DNA of 34,301 nucleotides from Nocardioides sp. (GTDB lineage Bacteria > Actinomycetota > Actinomycetes > Propionibacteriales > Nocardioidaceae), in contig JAFMQY010000017.1 in the NCBI GenBank assembly GCA_017354415.1, positions 1 through 34,301 of the forward strand, read 5' to 3'. The notes under the pieces were generated by a model that ran no database searches, was not told where the DNA came from, and worked only from the letters and a program-made list of their open reading frames with translations. Shown here piece by piece: positions 23,894 to 30,748 of the stretch (within the stretch, counting starts at the first letter, position 1; every line of letters begins with the position of its first letter). The translations under genes and the position numbers were made by a program.

Positions 23894-24637
23894 GTGAAGG
23901 CCGACCCGTCCGCCCAGGTGAGGCTGCTGGACCTGCAGGACCTGGACTCACGCGCCGACCAACTGCGCCACCAGCGCCGGTCGCTGCCGGAGATCGCTCG
24001 GCTGGCCGAGCTTGCCGAGGGCCGGTCGCGGATAGAAGGTCAGGCACAGGACGCCCGGATCACCGTCGACGACCTGACCGCAGAGCAGGCCAAGGTCGAC
24101 GGCGACGTCGAACAGGTCAAGGCCCGCCGTCAGCGCGACCAGCAGCGGATCGACCAGGGGCTGGTGAGCAACCCGAAGGACATCCAGCGGATGCAGCAGG
24201 AGATGGTCTCGCTCGAGCGTCGGATCACGGCGCTGGAGGACGACGAGATCGAGGTCATGGAGCGGCTCGAGGAGGCTCAGAACACGCTCGACGCCCTCAC
24301 CGCCCAGCTCTCCGACACCGACGCCCAGATCGCCGACACGACCGCCGCCCGCGACGCGAAGCTCGCGGAGATCGACCAGGCTCTGGGCGAGGTGGAGAGC
24401 CGGCGGGCACCCGTCGCGACGGAGCTCCCCACCGACCTGATCGCACTCTACGACCGGCTGCGCGAGAGCAAGGGCGGCGTGGGTGCCGCCCTCATCCGCT
24501 CGCGCAGGTGCGGCGGCTGCATGCTCGACCTCGACCACGCGGAGCTCGCCTCGATTCGAGCCGCGGCGGACGACGATGTGATCCGGTGCGAGGAGTGCAG
24601 CCGGATCCTGGTGCGCACCTCCGAGAGCGGTTTGTGA
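23894..24637 (+). CDS. coiled-coil protein with C4-type zinc ribbon
   Basis: A 247-aa cytoplasmic protein. Residues about 8-175 are a long antiparallel coiled coil rich in Glu, Arg, Gln and Leu, including the conserved NPKDIQRMQQEMVSLERRI. The C-terminal zinc ribbon has Cys206-x2-Cys209 (CGGC) and Cys232-x2-Cys235 (CEEC). Family members are thought to bind nucleic acid or act as adaptors; no enzyme activity is known to me. GTG at 23894 has GAGGAG 7 nt upstream. Its stop overlaps the GTG of the next gene (GTGA), so the two are probably translated together. Confidence 0.9.
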   Translation: MKADPSAQVRLLDLQDLDSRADQLRHQRRSLPEIARLAELAEGRSRIEGQAQDARITVDDLTAEQAKVDGDVEQVKARRQRDQQRIDQGLVSNPKDIQRMQQEMVSLERRITALEDDEIEVMERLEEAQNTLDALTAQLSDTDAQIADTTAARDAKLAEIDQALGEVESRRAPVATELPTDLIALYDRLRESKGGVGAALIRSRRCGGCMLDLDHAELASIRAAADDDVIRCEECSRILVRTSESGL

Positions 24638-25845
24638 ACGCGGCCAGAGACCCCGTCCGGCGCGTCGTCGTCGAGGCCGACGGCGGCTCTCGCGGCAACC
24701 CCGGCCCCGCTGCATACGGCGCGCTGGTCAAGGACGCCGACACCGGTCGGGTCCTGGCCGAGGACGGCACCGCGATCGGGATCGCGAGCAACAACGTCGC
24801 GGAGTACCGCGGTCTGATCGCCGGCCTCACCCTGGCGCAGGAGGTTGCACCCGACGCCGACATCGAGGTCCGGATGGACTCCAGGCTCGTGGTCGAGCAG
24901 ATGAGCGGCAACTGGAAGATCCGGCATGCCGACATGAAGCCGCTGGCACTCCGGGCCAACGCCCTCGCGCCGTTCGGCACGACGTACACCTGGGTGCGTC
25001 GCGAGGAGAACAAGCACGCCGACCGGCTCGTCAACGAGGCCCTCGATGGGCTGCGCTCCGGAGTCACCCTCCACACGGACCACGCGCCGGACGAGGGCGG
25101 TGCCGACTCCGCGGCCGAAGAGGTGCAGAGTCCCCAGCAGCAGGCCGAGGCCGGTCGTCGCGGGTGGTCGCCGCCCGGCGGTCCGCTCACCACGCTGGTG
25201 CTGGTCCGCCACGGAGCGACGTCGTACACCGCGGGCAAACGCTTCTCCGGAGGTCTCGCGAGCAGCAACCCTGGGCTCACCGACGAGGGGCGTGCGCAGG
25301 CGCGCGGGGTCGCGGACTGGTTGGCGCCGATCGGGGAAGCCTTCGAGACCGTCGTCTCGTCACCGGTACGCCGGGCGCGCGAGTCGGCCGAGATCGTCGC
25401 CGAGCGGTTGGGGCTCGGTGTGGTCGAGGAGCCGGCGTTCGCGGAGATGGAGTTCGGCGCCTGGGACGGGCTGACGATCGAGGAGGTCGGTGAGCAGCAC
25501 CCCGAGGAGCTCGAGCGCTGGCTGGACGACCTCGACATGGTGCCCGGGGGCGGGGAGTCGTTCCGCGAGGTCGAGAAGCGGGTCCTCGCCGGCCTCGCCC
25601 GGCTGATCGAGGAGTACGCCGGGAAGACCCTGGTCGTGGTCAGCCATGTCACCCCGATCAAGGTCGTGGTCACGCATGCGGTCGAGGCACCGCTCACGGC
25701 GCTGTTCCGTATGGAGCTCTCGACGGCGTCGGTCAGCGTCGTGTCGTTCTACGGCGACGACGCCGAGACGGTGCGTGGGTCACTGCGGCTGTTCAACTCC
25801 CAGGCACCCGGGACCGGTCAGATGCTCGACCCCCAGCACTGGTGA
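24634..25845 (+). CDS. bifunctional RNase HI / histidine phosphatase (CobC-like)
   Basis: A 403-aa two-domain enzyme. Residues about 10-140 are RNase HI, which cuts RNA in RNA:DNA hybrids: Asp15 (EADGGSRGNPGP), Glu57 (VAEYRG), Asp82 (RMDSRLVV) and Asp130 (HADRLVNEAL). A 45-aa Gln/Glu-rich linker follows. Residues about 186-400 are a phosphoglycerate-mutase-like histidine phosphatase: phosphohistidine His193 (VRHGATSY), EMEFGAWDGLT, and a second His in VVSHVTPIK. The same fusion is Rv2228c in M. tuberculosis, where the C-terminal part has alpha-ribazole phosphatase activity in cobalamin synthesis. Its stop is 3 bp from that of yaaA. Confidence 0.94.
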   Translation: MNAARDPVRRVVVEADGGSRGNPGPAAYGALVKDADTGRVLAEDGTAIGIASNNVAEYRGLIAGLTLAQEVAPDADIEVRMDSRLVVEQMSGNWKIRHADMKPLALRANALAPFGTTYTWVRREENKHADRLVNEALDGLRSGVTLHTDHAPDEGGADSAAEEVQSPQQQAEAGRRGWSPPGGPLTTLVLVRHGATSYTAGKRFSGGLASSNPGLTDEGRAQARGVADWLAPIGEAFETVVSSPVRRARESAEIVAERLGLGVVEEPAFAEMEFGAWDGLTIEEVGEQHPEELERWLDDLDMVPGGGESFREVEKRVLAGLARLIEEYAGKTLVVVSHVTPIKVVVTHAVEAPLTALFRMELSTASVSVVSFYGDDAETVRGSLRLFNSQAPGTGQMLDPQHW

Positions 25846-25848
25846 GAC

Positions 25849-26619
25849 TCACAGCTCACTGACCACGACGTCGATCCTGGTGCCCGCGCTGGTCGTCGGA
25901 CCGGTCTCGACCTGCCAGCCCAGATCGGTGAGGAGCCTTTCGAAGGCGGCGGGCGTGCGGGCGTCCCGCCCGTCCTCGAGCAGGGCCCGCACCAGCCGGC
26001 CCTTGGTGGCCTTGTTGAAGTGGCTGACCACCTGCCGCCTGCCGTCCACCTCGTGCAGCACCCGCACCGTGACCACACGCGGCACGAGCGCCGGGCCGGC
26101 TCGCCAGAAGGCGGCGTACGTCGACGAGCGCAGGTCGACGACAAGCCCGCGGCCCGCCATCGCCGAGACCACGGGATCGAGGTGCCGGCGCCAGTGGGCA
26201 GCGACGCCCCCCAGACCCGGCAGACTGACGCCGCCACCCAGGCGGTACGGCGCGATCCGCTCGCCCGGGCGCACAACCCCGTACAACGAGGAGACGATCG
26301 CGATCCGGCTCGAGGCCCGCCGATGGGACGAGGTGTCGAGGGTGGTGAGCTCGAGCGCGTCGTACAGGACCCCGGTGTAGATCCGTTCCGCCGGGGCCGA
26401 GGGCAGTTCGTGCAGCCGCGCGTTGCGTCGTACGTCATCCGCCTGGGTCGGCCCGAGCCCGAGCGTGGCCATGGACGTCTCTTCGGGTCCTCGGCAGAGG
26501 TCGACGAGCGCGTCGAACACCGCCGCCCGAGCGTCGGCCAGGGGACCGTGAACCAGGTCGACCGGCTTGCCACGACGCGGATCGGTCTTGCCCTCGCTGG
26601 GCGGCAGCAGGATCAGCAC
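25849..26619 (-). CDS. yaaA: YaaA family peroxide stress protein (DUF328)
   Basis: A 256-aa DNA-binding-fold protein. In E. coli YaaA lowers free iron during hydrogen peroxide stress. Family marks are LLPPSEGK at 4-11, a mid-region SSLYGVVRPGERIAPYRL, and HFNKATKG at 200-207, the conserved basic pocket. The GTG start at 26619 has no Shine-Dalgarno sequence but lies 6 nt after TAGCCT, so the mRNA is probably leaderless. It is divergent from the RNB gene (64 bp between starts) and converges on the RNase H gene. Confidence 0.92.
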   Translation of the reverse strand: MLILLPPSEGKTDPRRGKPVDLVHGPLADARAAVFDALVDLCRGPEETSMATLGLGPTQADDVRRNARLHELPSAPAERIYTGVLYDALELTTLDTSSHRRASSRIAIVSSLYGVVRPGERIAPYRLGGGVSLPGLGGVAAHWRRHLDPVVSAMAGRGLVVDLRSSTYAAFWRAGPALVPRVVTVRVLHEVDGRRQVVSHFNKATKGRLVRALLEDGRDARTPAAFERLLTDLGWQVETGPTTSAGTRIDVVVSEL

Positions 26620-26625
26620 GCGGCG

Positions 26626-26631
26626 AGGCTA
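26626..26631 (-). promoter_or_regulatory. -10 element, leaderless start of yaaA
   Basis: On the minus strand TAGCCT is followed by 6 nt and the GTG at 26619. It lies inside the 8-bp palindrome GGCTAGCC (26627-26634). Confidence 0.5.
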
Positions 26632-26671
26632 GCCAGTCCGTCGGACGGCCGGAGCCGGGCCCGCCGGTCAC

Positions 26672-26677
26672 TATGGT
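26672..26677 (+). promoter_or_regulatory. -10 element, leaderless start of the RNB gene
   Basis: TATGGT is followed by 6 nt (GGTGTC) and the ATG at 26684. No ribosome-binding site is present. Confidence 0.6.
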
Positions 26678-26683
26678 GGTGTC

Positions 26684-28129
26684 ATGTCCTCCAGCCGAGT
26701 GGTGCGGGTCCACGCTCGCGACGAGGTCGCCGCCCGCTCGCTGCGTGAGGGCATCGACGCGATCCAGACCCAACTGAAGGTGTCGCCCGGCTTCGCCCCG
26801 GACGTGGAGGACGCAGCGCGTCGTGCAGCCGAGTCGCCCCGGCTCCCCGACCTCGACCGCACGGACATCCCGTTCGTGACCATCGACCCCGCCTCGTCAC
26901 AGGACCTCGACCAGGCGCTGTACATCGAGCGCGACGGTCAGGGCTACGTCGTGCACTACGCGATCGCGGACGTCGCGGCGTTCGTGCAGCCGGGGGACCC
27001 GGTCGACCGCGTCTCCCACGAGCGCGGGGAGACGCTCTATGGAGCGGACTCCAAGGTGCCGCTGCACCCGACGGTGCTGTCCGAGGGTGCTGCGTCGCTG
27101 CTGCCCGACCAGGTGCGTCCGGCGCTGCTGTGGACCATCCGGGTGGATGAGACGGGAGAGGGCACCGACATCCATGTCGAGCGAGCCCGGGTCCGGTCGA
27201 CGGCGAAGCTCGACTACTTCGGTGTCCAGAACGCGATCGACGAGGGCACGGCGGACGACGCCCTGGCGTTGCTCAAGGAGGTCGGGGAGCTCCGGCTGCA
27301 ACGCGAGGCCGCGCGGGGCGGGATCTCGCTGCCCCTGCCCGAGCAGGAGGTCGAGGTCACCGGTGACCACTGGTCACTGGAGTTCCGCTCGATGATCCCC
27401 GCGGAGACCTGGAACGCCCAGATCTCGATGCTCACCGGGTTCGCCGCCGCGTCGCTCATGGTCTACGCCCGGGTGGGCCTGCTGCGCACCCTGCCGCCGC
27501 CGCAGGCCCGCGACCTCCAGCGGCTGCACCGCGTCGCCCGGGCACTGCACATCGACTGGCCAGCGGAGCAGCTGTACCCCGACTTCATCCGAGGGCTCGA
27601 CTCCCGCAAGCCGGCTGAGGCCGCCCTGATCACCGCCTGCGCCCGGCTGCTGCGCGGCAGTGGGTACGTCGCGTTCGACGGGGAGACTCCCGCCGAGCCG
27701 GTGCACGCGGCCCTCGCCTCGGAGTATGCCCACGTCACAGCTCCGCTGCGCCGGCTCGGCGATCGCTACGCAGGAGAGATCTGCGTCGCGCTCTGTGCCG
27801 GCACCGACGTGCCGCCGTGGGTGCGGCAGCGGCTGCACGACGTACCTGAGCTGATGCAGGAGGGCGGTCGGCGGGCTGCGCAGTATGAAGCCGCCGTGCT
27901 CAACCTGGTGGAGGCCGGCATCCTCCAGCACCACGTGGGGGAGTCCTTCGAGGGCGTCGTGACCGACGTCGACGAGCAGGACGACACCCGAGGCACCCTG
28001 ATCGTGCAGGAGCCGGCGGTGGAGGCCCGGGTCACCTCCTCGGGTCCGCTGCCGCTCGGGACGGAGGTCGCGGCGCGGCTGACCCAGGCCGACGTACGCT
28101 CGCGCACGGTCACCTTCGAGCTCATCTAG
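26684..28129 (+). CDS. RNB-domain exoribonuclease (RNase II/R family)
   Basis: A 481-aa 3'-5' exoribonuclease-like protein. The RNB catalytic domain spans about 55-380. The metal-binding loop TIDPASSQDLDQAL gives Asp68, Asp74 and Asp76; the fourth acidic position of E. coli RNase II (Asp210) is Gln77 here, as I recall for many actinobacterial homologues. The C-terminal 70 residues (FEGVVTDVDEQDDTRGTLIVQ) resemble an S1-like OB fold. The N-terminal cold-shock domains of RNase II are absent. It is probably involved in mRNA or stable-RNA decay. It stands alone behind a leaderless promoter, divergent from yaaA. Confidence 0.9.
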   Translation: MSSSRVVRVHARDEVAARSLREGIDAIQTQLKVSPGFAPDVEDAARRAAESPRLPDLDRTDIPFVTIDPASSQDLDQALYIERDGQGYVVHYAIADVAAFVQPGDPVDRVSHERGETLYGADSKVPLHPTVLSEGAASLLPDQVRPALLWTIRVDETGEGTDIHVERARVRSTAKLDYFGVQNAIDEGTADDALALLKEVGELRLQREAARGGISLPLPEQEVEVTGDHWSLEFRSMIPAETWNAQISMLTGFAAASLMVYARVGLLRTLPPPQARDLQRLHRVARALHIDWPAEQLYPDFIRGLDSRKPAEAALITACARLLRGSGYVAFDGETPAEPVHAALASEYAHVTAPLRRLGDRYAGEICVALCAGTDVPPWVRQRLHDVPELMQEGGRRAAQYEAAVLNLVEAGILQHHVGESFEGVVTDVDEQDDTRGTLIVQEPAVEARVTSSGPLPLGTEVAARLTQADVRSRTVTFELI

Positions 28130-28576
28130 ATCGAGTTTTCACCGCCTGCGACCTACCATTTGTCTGACAGACTTCGTCAGGCACAACCGACCCGGCGGTC
28201 CCCCCAGCCGGAACTTTCGGAAGCGCTTGACGGCGGGCCCCGGCACACCCCCCCAAGCCGTCGGCCCAGTAAAGGGCCGCCTCACCGCAGCCGCCGTATG
28301 GCGCCCGGTGGGGCGGTCTCATTTCTCCACGTCTGCCACTCGCGCCCCGGCGGGTGCCGGCCGGATGACGGTCATTCCCGACCGTTCAATCATGTCTTCG
28401 CGCCACGCGGGCGCCTACTATGGACCTGACGTCGGGCGGCACATCGGCGCTCCCCCCGCGCTGATCGACAGCGCCCGGCGTCGGGCCCGGACGAAATCCC
28501 CCAATCGCCTGGGCCGCGCGGCGCCCCGGTGCCGGTGTGGTCCGGATCGCACCCCACGACGGTGGGCCACGTGTTT
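28130..28576 (+). other. structured intergenic region, no protein gene seen
   Basis: No coding sequence is supported in this roughly 450-bp stretch. It holds a series of short inverted repeats on the plus strand: CTGAC/GTCAG near 28164-28180, GACGGC/GCCGTC around 28229-28263, and CGGCCC-AGTAAA-GGGCCG near 28263-28279. A larger stem follows at 28277-28316 and GACGGTC/GACCGTT near 28365-28385. TACCAT (28154-28159) and TACTAT (28416-28421) are possible -10 elements. The region may hold a small RNA or a long leader for the tetR gene. Confidence 0.4.
28277..28316 (+). terminator. terminator-like hairpin in the RNB-tetR gap
   Basis: CCGCCTCACCG (28277-28287) pairs with CGGTGGGGCGG (28306-28316) with one G-U pair. 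An inner CGCC-GTAT-GGCG hairpin sits at 28292-28303. TCTCATTTCTCC follows. It lies about 150 nt after the RNB stop and may end that transcript or an unannotated small RNA. Confidence 0.5.
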
Positions 28577-28590
28577 AGTTACGAGTAACT
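28577..28590. promoter_or_regulatory. operator-like palindrome overlapping the tetR -10
   Basis: AGTTAC-GA-GTAACT is a 6+2+6 perfect inverted repeat that overlaps TAACTT (28586-28591), the likely -10. TetR-family genes commonly repress themselves through such sites. Confidence 0.6.
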
Positions 28591-28598
28591 TACAAAGG

Positions 28599-29183
28599 GT
28601 GCCTACCACACACCACCCCCGGATGAGCTCGGCTGCACGGCGGGTTCAGATCCTCGACGTGGCTGCCCAGGAGTTCGCCGACGGTGGGCTGCGAGGGGCC
28701 TCGATCGAGTCGATCGCTCGGGCGGCCGGCATCACCCAGCCCTACGTGTTCCGCCTCTTCGGGAGCAAGAAGGCGCTCTTCCTCGAGGTCGTGGGCGGTT
28801 CCTTCACCCAGCTGGCCGAGGGCATGTGTGCGGCCGCCGAGGGTGCGACCGGCCTGGAAGCGCTGGCGGCGATGGGCGCTCGATACAACGCGCTCCTCGC
28901 GGACCGCACGGCGTTGCAGCTGCAGCTGCAGGCGTACGCCGCGTGCGGCGACCCAGAGGTGCGGGACGTGGTCCGCAGCCACCTGGCCAAACTGTGGGAC
29001 GCGGTGGCCGACACCACCGGGCTGGACGCGGTCACCGTCAAGACGTTCCTGGCCTACGGGATGCTCCTCAACACCAATGCCGCGCTCGAGCTCGCCGAGG
29101 TCGACACACCCTGGGCCCGCGGCGTCCGCACCCGGATCAAGCCCGGCCTGTTCCGCCACATCACGAGTCGGACGAACCGATGA
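28599..29183 (+). CDS. TetR-family transcriptional regulator
   Basis: A 194-aa one-component repressor. The N-terminal helix-turn-helix lies at about 34-58 (ASIESIARAAGITQPYVFRLFGSKKALF); the rest is an all-helical ligand-binding domain. GTG at 28599 lies 7 nt after TAACTT and fits a leaderless start; ATG at 28623 is the alternative (186 aa) and also has no ribosome site. The palindrome over the -10 suggests self-repression. The stop overlaps the ATG of the MFS gene (ATGA), so it probably controls that exporter in response to its substrate. Confidence 0.88.
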   Translation: MPTTHHPRMSSAARRVQILDVAAQEFADGGLRGASIESIARAAGITQPYVFRLFGSKKALFLEVVGGSFTQLAEGMCAAAEGATGLEALAAMGARYNALLADRTALQLQLQAYAACGDPEVRDVVRSHLAKLWDAVADTTGLDAVTVKTFLAYGMLLNTNAALELAEVDTPWARGVRTRIKPGLFRHITSRTNR

Positions 29184-30592
29184 GCGGTCCCGGGGTCACC
29201 TCTCAGGCGGACGAGCAGCTCGCCACGCATTCTTCGTTGCCGGCCGCCTTGGTGTTCCTCGCACTGCTCGTGGCAGTCCTGGGCAGCCTCGGCGCGCCCC
29301 TGATCACCAGCGTGGCCACCGAGTACGACGTGTCCTTGGCCGCCGCGCAGTGGACGCTCACGGTCACTCTGCTTTCCGCTGCCGTGACCACGCCGTTGCT
29401 GGGGCGGCTCGGCTCTGGGATCCGCCGACGTCAGGCGACGCTCGCGGCCCTGGTCGTGGTGACCACGGGCAGCCTGTGCACCGTCGTCCCCGGCCCGTTC
29501 GCCTTGCTGATCGTCGGCCGTGCGGCACAGGGCGTCGGACTGAGCCTGGTCCCGCTGCTGATGGCCACGGCCCGCGATGTCCTGGACCCGGCACGTGCGG
29601 CCCGGGTGATCGCGATGCTGTCGGTCGCGACCACGGCTGCGATCGGCGTCGGCTACCCGCTGGCCGGGCTGCTCACCGACGTGGGCGGTGTTCGCGCGGC
29701 CTATGCCGCGGGGCTGGTGGCCACGACGGCAGCGCTGCTGATCGGTGTGCGGACGTTGCCGCACCCTCGAGAAGATGCCGAGCCGACTCCGCGTCTCGAC
29801 TGGGTGGGAGGCGGGATGCTCGGTGTCGCGATGGTCGGCGTCCTGGTCCCGCTGGGTGACGACGAGCTGTGGTCCCAGAAGGCCCTCGCCGCGGGGGTCC
29901 TGATGGGTGCGGGCTTGATCCTGCTCCTGGCCTGGGTGTTCGTGGAGATGCGTGTGTCGTCGCCGCTGGTGGATCTTCGGGCGTTACGTCATCCGATGGT
30001 TGCTCGGGCCAATCTGGCGATGTTCGTCGGTGGTGCCGCCATGTACCTGCTGTTGAGCCTGGCGACCCGCTATCTGCAGACCCCGCCCACCGCGGGATAC
30101 GGCTTCGGGCTGAGCACCTTCCAGGCGGGTCTGGCCCTGGTCCCCTTCTCGTTCGCTGGGTTCGCGGCCGGGCGGGCCACGCCCCGCTGGGTCGTCCGGC
30201 TGGGTGCGGCGCGGACGGTGGCCGCCAGCACGAGTCTGGTCGCGATCGGGTTCGGCGTCTTCGCGGTCGGCCGCTCGGTGGTGGCCGGCCCGGTGCTCGC
30301 GGTGACAGTGCTGGGGCTCGGGGTGGGCGCCGTATCGGCCGCGATGCCGGCGATGATCCTCGCCGCCACCCCGGCGAGTGAGACCGCCAGCGCCATGAGT
30401 GTCAACCAGGTCGTCCGCAGCGTCGGCTTCTCGCTGGGCAGCGCCCTCGGTGGGTTCATCCTGTCCGCGCGCGTCATGAGCACCGGCTTCCCGGAGCAGA
30501 GCGGTTACCTCGTGGCCAGTTCCTTCGGAGGTCTGCTGGCGATCGCGGCAGCCATCCTCGTCGCCGTCAACACAGACAACCAGCAACCCTGA
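29180..30592 (+). CDS. MFS drug/metabolite exporter
   Basis: A 470-aa integral membrane protein of the major facilitator superfamily with about 13-14 hydrophobic segments, most like the drug:proton antiporter (DHA) families. Visible marks are PLLGRLGSGIRRRQ in the loop between helices 2 and 3, and GRAAQGVGLSLVPLLMATARD around helices 4-5. It probably exports a small toxic compound using the proton gradient. ATG at 29180 overlaps the tetR stop by 4 nt, giving a two-gene operon. The substrate is unknown. Confidence 0.88.
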   Translation: MSGPGVTSQADEQLATHSSLPAALVFLALLVAVLGSLGAPLITSVATEYDVSLAAAQWTLTVTLLSAAVTTPLLGRLGSGIRRRQATLAALVVVTTGSLCTVVPGPFALLIVGRAAQGVGLSLVPLLMATARDVLDPARAARVIAMLSVATTAAIGVGYPLAGLLTDVGGVRAAYAAGLVATTAALLIGVRTLPHPREDAEPTPRLDWVGGGMLGVAMVGVLVPLGDDELWSQKALAAGVLMGAGLILLLAWVFVEMRVSSPLVDLRALRHPMVARANLAMFVGGAAMYLLLSLATRYLQTPPTAGYGFGLSTFQAGLALVPFSFAGFAAGRATPRWVVRLGAARTVAASTSLVAIGFGVFAVGRSVVAGPVLAVTVLGLGVGAVSAAMPAMILAATPASETASAMSVNQVVRSVGFSLGSALGGFILSARVMSTGFPEQSGYLVASSFGGLLAIAAAILVAVNTDNQQP

Positions 30593-30636
30593 AGCCAGGG
30601 CCGCGACGACTGCCGGTGAGCGCTCCCGGGCCGGGA

Positions 30637-30648
30637 TGATGCGCATCA
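30637..30648. promoter_or_regulatory. 12-bp perfect palindrome upstream of pta
   Basis: TGATGCGCATCA reads the same on both strands and lies 45 nt after the MFS stop and 100 nt before the pta start, next to GATACT, a possible -10 for pta. It is a candidate operator. Confidence 0.4.
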
Positions 30649-30748
30649 GTGATACTGGACGTCGAGTCGTTGGGCGTGACAATCCGGCCGCCGCGCGAAT
30701 CGGCGGGCGAGCCAGGTCAGTTGGTCGACGTAGGTGGGAGCTGGCGCG

